Assembly: GCA_037178675.1 (NCBI GenBank)
Contig: JAYMGJ010000298.1
Coordinates: 1 to 64,000 of the forward strand
Source of the DNA: Scleroderma bovista
Lineage: Eukaryota; Basidiomycota; Agaricomycetes; Boletales; Sclerodermataceae
DNA: 64,000 nt
Direction of reading: 5' to 3'
In this document: one piece after another, positions 10,035 to 20,639 of the stretch
How the letters are laid out: every line of letters begins with the position of its first letter
How positions within the stretch are numbered: position 1 is the stretch's first letter
The notes under the pieces: model-generated
Told to the model about the DNA's origin: nothing
Seen by the model: only the letters and a program-made list of their open reading frames with translations
Database searches by the model: none
Program-made: the position numbers and the translations under genes

Positions 10035-12137
10035 TGTGAGTCAAAGTGTGGATTTGGGTCGGAGTAATAACCCAAACACAACACCAACAAAGGACTACGA
10101 AAATGTGCGAGTGGTGGTTTACCTCCGTGGTGTCCAGAGAGGATGTGCTGAGGAGGGGGGGAGGGGTTCTACACCAACAGGGTGATGCAGACGATGATGC
10201 AGGATACTCCTGGGGTACAGGAGCAATAGATGACAAAGGGGATAGGGGTCTGGACTCTTCCTAAAGCCTAGGAAGTGTCAAAGCGGAGATTGGGGTGACT
10301 GGGACTGAAGTAGCAATACTACACCTAGAGGTTGGTGCAGCAAAGGGGGCAAGGGGGCTCCTGACGTCCAGAAGCAATGGGATATGAAGGATAGACAGGC
10401 TAGACTCCGCTTGAGCCTAGAGAAATACTTGGACTTGAATAGATTGAATAAAACTTGAATATCAGAGTCTTTAGACCTTCACTGAAGCCTACAAGACTCA
10501 AAGAGCTGAGGGGATACTGACTGAGAGAGTCTGAGAGAGGGATAATTTCGTGCAATTGGGTCTTTTTTTTTTCACTGGGCTGAGCCCAGGGGTTTAAATA
10601 CATGGGGGGGCACAGCATTAAAGTACAAAAAGAGAAGGGAGTAAGCAGAATTTGTCAAGGATTGATAAGGGATTGGTAAGAGCTTTGTAAGGGGTTTGTA
10701 AGCGATCAGTAAGCAAGGGATAAGCAGGAATGAGTAAGCATAGGGAGCATGAATAAGCTGCTGAGTAAAGGAATGAGTAAGCTGCATGACAAGATTGATT
10801 GGTAAGGGAGTGAGTCATCAGCTGAGTAATATACCAAAAATGCGAAAGGGATAGAGTAATACTGATGACAAGAGAGCATCAGTAAGCAAGGGATGAGTCA
10901 CTGCACAGCAGAAGGAGTCATTGATGCACAGCCTAAGAAGTTTGATGGGGGGCTGTGTACCATCAGGAATTTGATGGGACAACAATGGGGAAGATCTGAG
11001 ATAAACAGGGGGATTGATCTGAGACAAAACAGCCACAAGAAGGGTACCAGGGGTCCAGAGGTCTTTTGGGGGGTCAGCATACACTAAGGTATAGTGCATG
11101 TGTTCTAGCACCACTGAAGTACAACCATGGGCTCCCTTGACGAGCTCTCTTCTGGGAAAGAACAAGAGAGGGTTCTTCTTCCTAATAGCACTATAAAGTG
11201 GGGGAATAACTGTCATGGTGCTGGGGGATGTCATCTGAAAGTAGGGAAGCGGATAGAGTACTGAATTTGACGCATCCAGGGAAGCGAGACGAACGACAGA
11301 GGAAGATGGACATGGCAAGTATCTGGGAGGAAGGGACCATAGGCTGAGGGCTCAGGGGACACAGAGACGACCAGAGAAGACTTCTCAAGCTTGACAATAG
11401 ACCTAAGATGACCAAAGTACGTCCTTGACGCAGGACTGATGAGGAGAACATTCTGACCAAGAACGAGAGGGACTGAGGGAGCAGGCTTGGAAGATATGTG
11501 CCAGGCAGTGCACGGGAACTCTGGGAGAGGCTGTCCTAAGAGCAGGACATAGTGGAGATCTGCAGCAATAGTGGAGAAATGATCCAGAGAAAATACGGAC
11601 TCCATAGTGAGCGATGAAGCGAACATCTGGATTGCGGGAGGAATATCTCCGTGGGAAATGAACGGATTTGCGTCGGAACTTGACAGGCAGATAAACCACG
11701 TTCTAGGCTCTCTGACAGTATAGTCACGTGCCTGATAGCTTCAGAAACAACGGAGCTATTCAAAATATCAGAATGCCAGCACTGGGCACCTAAAAATGAC
11801 ATTTGGGCACTAAAAATCATTTCTTCTCTTTCTCCTTCGTTTCTCCATCAATTCTTCAGCTTCTTTGATCATTCTGGTATGGGAGTTGGACTGCAGACGT
11901 GTGCATTCCTTTCTCATACCACAATTGATGTTATTCCTTCAGTTTCTTCTGCTTCTTGGCAGTTCTTGTGCGATAGATGACTGTCTGCATTGGCATTCAT
12001 CTCTTGCATCAGGATAGTCTTCTTGTGCGATAGATGGCTACGATGAGGGTCCGTCGTGCTTATCCTTTGCATAAGGATCATTCAATATAGGCGTTATCTT
12101 CCATGTTCACTGTACCAAACCTGTTTGGTGCGTGACA
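10035..12137 (-). mobile_element. Solo LTR, family LTR-A copy 2 (inverted)
   Basis: Reverse complement of copy 1, nearly identical over its length: minus-strand start TGTCACGCACC at 12137, end CTCACA at 10035. It is flanked by GCGT (10031-10034) and GCGC (12138-12141), best read as a 4-bp duplication with one later C-to-T change. The TATA-like box lies at 10593-10600. It interrupts the hypothetical gene at 9430-14111. Confidence 0.85.
11231..11605 (-). CDS. Unknown U3 ORF in LTR-A copy 2
   Basis: Counterpart of the ORF at 4760-5152, starting MESVFSLDHFSTIAADL, open to 11231 (the frame can extend upstream to 11626). Sequence nearly identical to copy 1, with QNVLLISPASR in place of QRVLLVSPASR. 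Function unknown; see copy 1. Confidence 0.4.
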   Translation of the reverse strand: MESVFSLDHFSTIAADLHYVLLLGQPLPEFPCTAWHISSKPAPSVPLVLGQNVLLISPASRTYFGHLRSIVKLEKSSLVVSVSPEPSAYGPFLPDTCHVHLPLSFVSLPWMRQIQYSIRFPTFR

Positions 12138-14111
12138 GCGCATGGTTCCTCAAGGCAGGTAATAAGCCTTAGATGAGCACTTTCAATGGGTAGTACTCAC
12201 CTGTTCTCTATAGTCATCCGAGTTCTCCTTTTGTCCTTCTCCCAAGTTCTCATTCAGGCCCACCCAAGAATCACTTGATGATGGGATTGGTGATTGAGGG
12301 ACACCCTCACAATCCCAGGGAGCCAACCAATCACTGCTCTTTTCCTATTCACGTCAATCTGCCCAACCCTCTTGCTCAAATGTGGGACAACTAGGCTCTC
12401 ACCTTTCTCATTCATCAGGACAAGGATCACGGCATGTGACTCCTTACCATGCCAGTACTGGTGTGGAACATTCTTCGCGTCCTGGTTGGTGAGGAGATGG
12501 TGCAACTGGCAGCTGCCAGCCGCTGTACTCACCTCAAACCCATATGGGTCATTCAAAAGGGTCATTTTCTGATCAAAACACCGAGTCTGTACATTCCCAC
12601 ATAGCCCAAATAGTTGCAGAAATCAGGCGAGTGTCAGCACATGTCACGAACCTAAACGAGATAGCGATGCAACATACCCAAACCTTGCAACAAGTTGTAG
12701 AGTGCCTAGACAAGATGGAGAGTGACTTGGCTGGCCTCCAAGAGGTGTGCACGAATGAAGATGCCAAGGGCATGAAAAAGTCTGGTGGGGCTTCAAGGGG
12801 CATCTCCAATGAGCATCCTACACTAAAGGTCTGTAATTGCATGTATCACAATAAAATCGCATGCTGAAGTCCTCAGCAGCCTGTTGTGCATTCCTTGTTC
12901 TATGAGATGTGTGGTGTTGAGATGACTGGTAGCAAGACGAAGCACACCGAAGAGCTTTGTGCAGTACAGCCACTGGCTAATGGAGAAGCATATTGCCATA
13001 TCGAGGATAAAGATGTCTGGCATCCTCACTGGACTAGCAAAATAGATGCCAAGGCCAATGCTGAATTCATCAAAGTGGTTGCTGATCGCATCTGGAGGGA
13101 TGAAGAAGTCAGCTGCCATCTCACTGAATGAATATATACTTATGTTTTGCACAGAGATTTCGCGTTGCCAACAAGGGGGTGGGTGAGATAAGCAATTCTG
13201 ACTTCAATAAGTCAGCAATCAATGATTGTGTGAAAAATTACTGGTGAAATATCCACAAGCAAGCCAACATGCACCTTGACCCAGAGAGGTATGAGAAGAC
13301 ACTGGATGTGGGCCACCACCGCTCACGTCGTCAGGCTGTAAAGTTCTTATCTTCATTAGTAATAATACAATGGTGACACATCTTTGACAGCTTACCAAGC
13401 CACGCAGACTAGCTGCCAAGAATCACTGTGCAGAGATCCAAATTCCAGTCATGGAGGCAATGGCCATGATCGATACTGACTTTGCAAGTGACGTCCAAAC
13501 ATGTGAATCTGACTTGGACTTTATGGGCAGCATGATAATGGAGCAGCGTTTCAAAGCTGGCCTTGGGGAGGCATCAAAGATGGCTGTAGGACTGACATGG
13601 CGCAGTCCAGATGTAAGTATAACTGTCGATGTGTACCTGTAATGAACATGCTCACCCGATATGGCAGTATGTTGCCTTTCTCTGTTGGCTCACATTCAAA
13701 GCCTGGGCCTCTAAGGAACCAGTGGTGGACATGCAGCATGTAGCAAACAACAAATCTGAAGCCACAACGAGTGAACACCCAAAGAAGAAGCGACAAATGA
13801 CAACAAATACTACCAAAACATTCAAAAAAAATATTGATGCACCACCCTCCAAATTATCAGAATGCTTGCCATCCATGACGAAAAGCACCCCATTCAAGTC
13901 AATGATCACACCATGGTGGTTGGAGGAGCATCTGGACTTCAAGACACTTGATGGTGCTGAATGGCTCCAGGGGTTCTGTAGTCGCTTGAAAGGCAATGAG
14001 CTTCATGCTGCTGATTTGGATCACTTGCAGGAACTCACTGTGTGGCATGAGGAAAAAGGGAGGACAAGGACCGGTGATGTGCAGCCGCATGCAGGGCCCT
14101 CTCAAGAGTAA
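12138..14111 (+). pseudogene. Hypothetical multi-exon gene, 3' part, lightly decayed
   Basis: Continuation of 9430-10034. An open Ser/Gln-rich frame (about 12300-12828) includes a coiled-coil-like stretch, VHSHIAQIVAEIRRVSAHV, and ends at a GT donor. Later exons are 12880-13107 (HSLFYEMCGVEMTGSKTKHT, DVWHPHWTSK), 13155-13337, 13391-13612 and 13668-14111 (YVAFLCWLTFKAW, TPWWLEEHLDFKTLDGAEW). All introns are GT-AG, about 47-55 nt, and keep phase. In-frame TGA stops at 12490-12492 and 13245-13247 sit where CGA (Arg) would fit. I recognise the pattern from many Agaricomycete hypothetical proteins but know no function. A terminal exon at about 14152-14250 is possible but out of phase. Confidence 0.6.
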
Positions 14112-14410
14112 ATAAACACCCCTTGATGTCATTGAAGTTCTTGACAGCTTACCATCTTGACACGCCTCTACCATAATTACTATAAGTCCATGTTTGGTGT
14201 GGTCCATTCACCAGCAGTGTTTGAAGAAGTTTGCACATACCTTTGCTAGATCAACTGTAGCCCATACCTTTGTCTTGGTCCTACCAATAGAAACTGTTGT
14301 CAGTGTGAGTTGGCCTTGAATCCAGTCTGGATCGATGAGGGCTGGTAAACGTGCTTTAACATCTTGATATTCGCCAAGTTCCCATAGACGGACATTGACA
14401 GCGATATAGA

Positions 14411-14693
14411 AAGGTGGTGGTCTGCACAGGGAAGGTCTAGCCTGAAAGAAGGGAGAAGGAGCTGTAGGGTAACCTCAGTAGTCTGGCAAGCTACTATATA
14501 TTAGTATATACCTGTAGGGTAACTACAAGGTATTAGTAGGTGTATGTGGTGGTTAGTAGATGGTACTCACCCTCAGTATGCTGGCAAGCTACTGAGGGAC
14601 TATGGTAATAGACTCTACTGTATGTAGTGCGCTTTATGCTTATGTAAGTAAGTAAACATACCATAACAGTCTGTTTATACTCCAACAAGCAAT
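14411..14693 (+). repeat. Dispersed repeat R2, copy 1 (about 280 bp)
   Basis: Direct copy of 56440-56716 at roughly 90% identity by eye. Starts GGTGGTGGTCTGCACAGG and ends near TGTTTATACTCCA, after which the two diverge. Contains two CTGGCAAGCTACT motifs about 125 bp apart. No coding content and no target duplication at either copy. It may be a short LTR or MITE-like element. Confidence 0.65.
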
Positions 14694-14729
14694 GCTGGAC
14701 ATGGATGATAAGCAACGACATAACCATCT

Positions 14730-17666
14730 TAGCCAGGGCAAGTCTTACAAGTCATCCCAAATTTTCTTGCGTTCTCCAGCCCAGGGTTTGAACCATCACA
14801 CTCGGGCAAACCACAGCAGAGAGCCAGTTTGACAAAAGTCTTGATTAAACTGGAAAATTTCAAGTATCTCACCATAGGCGTTGATGGGTGATGGTCCTGG
14901 AATGATAACATGCATGAAGGACGACTTGTTCGAACCAACTGTCCAAGATGCATAGTACTGCTTCCCATCGACCACAACATACTCGAAAAAAATTGCTGTC
15001 TGCTTGAGAGGTAAACTGTTTCCAATCACCGCGCGATCCGAGCGGCAGTGGACCAGAGTGTGAGGGTACTTGAAGCAAATCATGTCAGCGAGAATGTGGT
15101 ATGTGTCTGATGACATATGTTTGGTCTGATGTCGTGGGCTGAGAGCATATTGTATGGTTCCTGTAATTAATATGATAATGAGTGGTACTAGCTTCGGGTA
15201 TGCATACAATCAATACATACCATCGGCATGTTCATCACTGAGTGCTTGTGAAAGCGCACTCAGTCCGGCGACTGTGCCACGTTCTTCATTTGTAGCCTTC
15301 AGCATGATCTCCGCCACTTCAGAGGGGAGTGAGTCTTTTGGATACCATAGTAAGTTATAGGTCTGAAGTACATTAGTACGTTCTGTAAATGTCATTTGGA
15401 AGACTGTACCAGTCGGCTTGTATGACACATTTTCTGAAACTCGTTGAAAAATGTCATCTCAAGCTCCCCTTGGCCATGATTATTCATCTTGAAAGACTTC
15501 AGCACTTTGTTGAGGCATTCATAAAGGAATGTCCAGAAGTCATGAAGTGGCCCGAAGTTTCACACGCATTCGCTAATGTGAGTTGCATAGTGGTGGTTGG
15601 GCTTGATGACACTAGATCCGTAGAGCTATGTGTTACCATTAGTATATTAGTAATTTAGAATTCAGTTGTAGGGGTATACAGGAATCAGCTCGGTGCAGTA
15701 TGCACAGATGAAGTGTTCCGCGCAATATATGTCAGAGTCAGTCAGGCGATGCCGGATTAGAATGCGATGGGCAGCGCAAAGCTTGAGGAAATTAGCTTTG
15801 GCTGCTGCGTAAGCCTCCTTGCCCTGTTTCTTGGCTTCTGCAAGGGTTTTGCACTTGTCCACCTTCTGAGAAACTTCACATTCTTTATCCACCTCAATCT
15901 GGGCAATTGTTGAAACATGCCGGGTCAGTACTTCATTACCTCCATGGGTTTGCAAGCAAGAGCCCCAAAGTTGGGGAACCTGCAGATGAGAGATGAGAAA
16001 AGACTCAATTGGTAGGTATGGAAGTACATACCACGACCGGGCCATACACGGTGGCTGGAAGTAACCACTGATCGGCAGTGAGGGACCCTCCTGAAGGCAT
16101 GCCAATGTCTGTTGGTAGTTTGCCGCAAGATGATGGCACGATGAACTGAATTTCAAACTTGGTCAGCACACAAAGGAAAAATGAAAGTAGTTACATCAGT
16201 GAGCATTGTATGGAGAGTGTCTAGCTCATGATTTGCACGAAGGATCTTGTGCTGGACCCATATGCCGTAGAAGTGAGTCTTGACAAGGCCTGTATGGGGT
16301 GAAGTGCACGTCAATGCCTCAGACAAAGTGGTACATACCAAGGAAGAAGTTGTGCATTGGATCGATAACAATCTGTTTGACTAAGTTGAAGTAAGGCAGA
16401 CGAGAAAGTTGAGTATAGCGGGTTGCATGGTCCTTCACGAAGTCTTGTGAGCGGTGGGCGTGCGTAATTGTTGATACTCTTCACCGAGTCGGCGATGTTC
16501 TTCATTTGTGTGAGGGTGAAAAGCTGCAGGCAGTGAGGGTATGACACACTTGGGAGAAAAGAGTAATGCACCTCCTTCCTGAAAAGCAGTTGGTTTTCCC
16601 TTATCACGCACTGTTATCCAACAAAGGGTGCAGAAATTAGTGTGAGAATGGGACAAACCGGAAGTAGTTCGATATGGGGGTCCACACTGAGGGTACGTGT
16701 CACAGATTGGAGAGTAATAAAAGGCGGAGTTGTGGCTGGATTGGAAAATGTAAGTAAACACACCAGAAATGCAAGAAGTGCATTGCAAGCAATATGTGGC
16801 AGGTGGAATTGGAGATGGAGCCAGGAGACCATCACATAGATGACCAAGAGGTAGTGGGGGAGTTGCTGGATGTTGGCGGTGCTTTGTCTGGCATGATGTT
16901 CAACCAAGAAGGGGTCAGGATCATCCTCACTGGGTCCTGAAAGGAGAGGACCCGTAGGTGTCACATAATCATCATCATGGTCAGCATTGTCTGCTAGAGG
17001 GTCTTCTGCATCGGGATCCTCCTGATCTTCATGACCATCCGGGGCTAGTGGCTCTTGCTGAACTTCTTCGATGATGCAGGACACAATCCATTCAAACCGC
17101 CTTTGCTCCAGATCAGGGGGGATATGGTGGGCGAGATATGAGGTCAGGGGTTGGGCGATGGTGGCTGATCTTGCATGGTACTCCTCATAGTAGTTGACTG
17201 CCTTGAGCATTGACTCAGGGCTGTGAAAATTAGGACCTAGATTTGGGGCACTGCCATGGGTCAGGATGTCAAGATCTTCGCTCAAGATGGTACTATGGTC
17301 AAGCATCTCTTGCTTGACCGGTGAATCTGACATGCAAGGGGGATCAGTGAAGTCAAAATGAAGTGGTAGCGGTGCTGGCGGGTCATGTAAACAGATCGGA
17401 AAGGTCAATGAGACTGGTCCCGCGATAGGTTTTGCAGATGGTACAACACATCTCTGGGCATTTTGTTGTGAGACGGTCTGGTTTTTGAGGTCTGCCCTTT
17501 CGTGATTGAGCTTCATCTGCAGTTGGACCAGTGCACCACAGCACTTGTGGATTGTACAATTGCAGCGAATGAACATGTTTGTGGGGTTGGGGTGAGGGCA
17601 AGGTGGAGGTGAGGTGAAGGTGAGGGTGAAAGTAGGAGGACCGCACATGCACATCAGACAAGTCAC
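14730..17666 (-). pseudogene. Tnp2-type (CACTA-like) transposase, internally deleted and decayed
   Basis: Minus strand. The N-terminal exon (17666-16650) has C/H-rich starts (CNCTIHKCCGALVQLQ), an acidic region and HYLLVIYVMVSWLHLQFHL, and reaches SVDPHIELLPVC. The next recognisable block is SHSHTNFCTLCWIT (about 16665), FHPHTNEEHRRLGEEYQQL, then VPQLWGSCLQ, AEAKKQGKEAYAAAKAN and LIRHRLTDSD (15662-16156). The C-terminal exons follow: KPNHHYATH, NFGPLHDFWTFLYECLNKVL (about 15460-15640), LPSEVAEIMLKATNEERGTV and TIQYALSPRHQ, FFEYVVVDGKQYYAS (14796-15428). Compared with the family as I know it, some 200 or more residues between the first two blocks are missing. Frameshifts and a TGA in ECV-NFGP confirm decay. 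The family name is from memory; Plavaka-like is an alternative label. Confidence 0.75.
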
Positions 17667-17749
17667 ATGACAGCATATCTCATATTTTCAACAAAATGCA
17701 TTCAAGACATGGAGGCACAAACTTAATGGCTACAAGGTTCAAGAACATG

Positions 17750-18168
17750 TTATTCAGTCTTAGGACGCTTCAAGTCAGCCTTCTTCCCCATCTCTTGCTT
17801 CCTCTGTAAATAAAATTTAAGAAAATTTGTGTGGAGATGAAGAAGTATATACCTTTCGTATGTTTGCAAAGGTGGCCTTGATTTCCTGTGTGCTCTCTGG
17901 TTCTGTCTCAGAAACAGCCAGGTCCCCAGGATGAAGATGTCTGATTGGTTCAGCCGATATGCATGACTGAACAGGTGGGGCGGTCAAAGAGTTGATCGTG
18001 ATTTCGACTGTCTGGACATTTGGTAAGCATTGAGACAGGTATAAGATCAAGTGAGACACTTACTATGGGCCCAGGACAAACTGGGCAAAAGGTGAAACAA
18101 AGTGTCTGGTTGGCTTGAGGAGCCAGGTTGATCTTGTACAGGTTGCATGGGTCAGCGTCTGCTTGCAT
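17750..18168 (-). CDS. Small three-exon hypothetical gene upstream of the transposase
   Basis: Exons 18064-18168, 17853-18011 and 17750-17803, all joined in phase 0, give 105 residues. The first intron is GTAAGT...CCAG, the second GTATAT...TTACAG. The protein starts MQADADPCNLYKINL, carries CFTFCPVCPGP (three cysteines), then EITINSLTAPP, and ends with a basic tail RKQEMGKKADLKRPKTE. An upstream in-frame ATG (18177) is possible; I chose 18168 because it follows the context CTCACC. It is on the same strand as the transposase relic and just upstream, so it may be an accessory ORF of that element or an unrelated small gene. No family recognised. Confidence 0.5.
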
Positions 18169-19042
18169 GGTGAGCATTCGCGGTAAGGGACTTAGAGAGA
18201 AAAAAAACTTGCCTCGGTGCTGAGCAGACACAGAAAACTATCAAGAGCCCATAATCTGTGTCGCCTTTGAGTGAGGTTAAGAGAGATAGCCAGTGATAAA
18301 AGACAAGGTGGAAGAGTTAAGGATTATGTTGCACGAGGGCCAAGCAGATGTGAGATTTTGGTCGGAAAACTCATGTGCTCAGGCTCCCAGTTTGTATTCA
18401 CAGATTAAGGTCAGATTTTTGGTCAATTCTGCTTAGAGTCAGATTACTACCTATTTCACGTGCACTTTTACTTAGGAAGAAAAACTTGTTTCCACAGTGA
18501 TTGTAAGTGACCATCAGGCGACCTGCCTGACTAAAGGAGTACTTGTAGGGGTGTATGGTGACTAGACGTAAAGGGTGATGTAGAGATAAAGCTATTCGGG
18601 ACTAGATCCCCACAGGTGTTCCACTAAACTAAGCGTAAGACTCTGTTCACCTGTCACTCTCGCCAGATCAGGGCAGTGGCACAGCTATGCAGAGAACAAA
18701 CAGCTAGTGGCTGCAGATCACAGGTCTACCTCTGCACAGACGCAGGAACTCCTGGGTAACTACAGCTCAATCACCTTGAGGCTGCGAACCTCTCTTGAAC
18801 GGGTGCCACTCTTCAGACACCAGGCACAACCCTGGGCTGGTGTACAGTACATAAAGAGATGGTGCTAAAAAAACTCCCAAACCCAAACAAGCTACAGGGA
18901 ACAGCACTAAAGGCTGGCCATGAAACGAAACAGAAAGGTGTGAAGGTGAAGCTCCTTGACCCTGGAGTCTGGGTATAGTTGTCTTATAAGGCTAGATGAG
19001 CACATAGTAGAGCAAAGTGATTGGTTTAGATTCGAGCTCAGG
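18169..19042. other. Intergenic stretch without recognisable genes
   Basis: No coding signal on either strand and no tRNA-like fold noticed. It separates the small three-exon gene from LTR-C copy 1. Confidence 0.4.
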
Positions 19043-19413
19043 TGAGACGACCCTAGGCGAAAACACCAAGGACCCAACTACATGCAGAGACTCTGAGAGG
19101 ATAGGAATCGAGAGACTAGGGCAAAGACCCAAGATGAGCTTGAATGGAGAGCTTCTGGGTGCTGGATTGCACTGTATATATACTATTCTACACGAGGGCT
19201 ATGCAAGGCTATCCATGAGGCTACATACTGTGCAATGCTATGTGAGTGATGTCATAGTGGAGCTAAAGCTATGTGGAATGACATCAAGGGTAGCAGTGTG
19301 TACAGCATGAGGCACTGGTCTAGACTAGGTAGATAAGATATGGCTGTACACTATGATAAGATAAGATGGTATCTAATCACAGATTAGATAAGATAAAAAG
19401 TTGGTCCATAACA
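19043..19413 (-). mobile_element. LTR-C copy 1 (371 bp), Ty3/gypsy family
   Basis: Same length and clearly homologous to the 3' LTR at 62320-62690. Minus-strand start TGTTATGGACCAAC, end TAGGGTCGTCTCA. Flanks TCAGG and ATTTG do not match, so there is no target duplication. It is probably a solo or truncated copy. Contains GTATATATAC and repeated GATAAGATAAG-type motifs. Confidence 0.78.
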
Positions 19414-19799
19414 ATTTGAAGGCAAGTTGGCATGAATTGGGAAAATGATAGCTTTCACAATTTTGTTTCCAAGAGTGTGAGCAGGTTCAGTATTCATTAA
19501 ACTTTTCCATGTCCATGGTAGCACTTGAAATAAGGAGCCTTAACTCTGACTGGAACAAATTCTATGAGCCTGCAAGGATAGCAAGGGATTATGGTCTGCA
19601 ACACCTTCACAAGAGCAAACAAAACATCCATATTGAGTGTCTGTTCTCAATTCCATTGATCATGTATTTGAGCAGTCCCACTGGTGCAATCTTCAAAGTG
19701 GATTGAATACCCAACCTCATAACTGACCCTTGGTTCCCATTTCCTCCACAACACATGTGGCAACAGACATGGCTGCCACTTCAAGCTGTGGTTGTGGGT
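19414..19799. other. No recognisable feature
   Basis: A-rich sequence with one 65-codon ORF (19509-19706, plus) of no recognisable content, between LTR-C and copia gag debris. Confidence 0.35.
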
Positions 19800-19970
19800 G
19801 CATGACAGTGAGTGGCACCTTTCTGCTCAAAAAGAGTGTGTGGCAGCCTTGATGATCCCAACTGACCATTGGCATTGGGCCTGAAGATAGTAGGCCTGCA
19901 TGGTGGTGTGCCACTGCCACCAGTTGGAGCCAGTGAAAACAGGAACCATCTTGTCAAGAGCGCTGGACAT
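19800..19970 (-). pseudogene. Ty1/copia gag N-terminal fragment, copy 1
   Basis: Minus-strand ATG at 19970 opens SSALDKMVPVFTGSNWWQW and TTMQAYY, the typical start of copia Gag, and quickly loses the frame. Homologous to 51571-51700. The sequence immediately upstream (20045-20380) is likewise homologous to that upstream of the second copy. Confidence 0.75.
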
Positions 19971-20044
19971 GGTGAATTCTGTTGGGAGTCAAACGGAGTC
20001 AGTAAATTAATGTGACAACAGACAAGCAAGAAAAGCAGAAACAC

Positions 20045-20380
20045 CCGAGTGCCAGTGAAGGCACTTCTGTCAACAGCTAACTCATGACTAGGTCATGGTG
20101 GCACAAGTCATTGATGGACTTCACCCATGGCTGTGCAGGGGCTCAACTAGGAGCTCACTGTCCTCCACAGCATCAAGCTAGTTAAAGCAATGCTACAGGG
20201 AGCTGGAGTGCTGCCTGGTGCATTGCTGCACACAGTGCACTCACAGGGCTCATAACCTGTTTGAAGCAATATCCTAACTATGTAGAGGAACTGCTACTCC
20301 AACTGACCTGTCAGGAGGAGTGCACAAGTGGAGATGATGGCAGTAGCTGGTTAAGAGCTTGTTATATTATGTCAGCAATG
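20045..20380 (-). repeat. Copia 5' LTR-like repeat R3, copy 1
   Basis: Homologous to 51775-52200, in the same orientation relative to the copia gag fragment. Shared motifs include CAACTAGGAGCTCACTGTC and GTGCATTGCTGCACACAGTG. Its position directly upstream of gag suggests a 5' LTR, but I could not find convincing TG...CA ends at the outer side. Confidence 0.55.
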
Positions 20381-20639
20381 GCTGAGGAAACACACACAGG
20401 GGAGCATGGGAAACTTGCTGGTGGACCAGACCCCTGTGTCTGTGGGGTGGACCCATTAAAGAAGATTGTTTACAGTTTGTAATTATAATTCCACCACAGG
20501 CTGTATAAATGTCCAGAACCATATATTATATCAGGAACACTGTCATCTGCTCAATTTGGGTAGAAACATGACTATTGACAACAAAAACAATGAATAATGG
20601 TTCATCATTTGAACCTATTGGCTATAAAGAAAAGTTAGA

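Noticed and set aside
9761..10090. Gly/Ser-rich minus ORF
   Set aside because: Antisense of the Pro/Glu-rich exon at 9770-9950 fused to the end of LTR-A; composition artefact.
12254..12565. 103-codon minus ORF
   Set aside because: Antisense to the Ser/Gln-rich exon that continues in frame into the coiled-coil part of the plus-strand gene.
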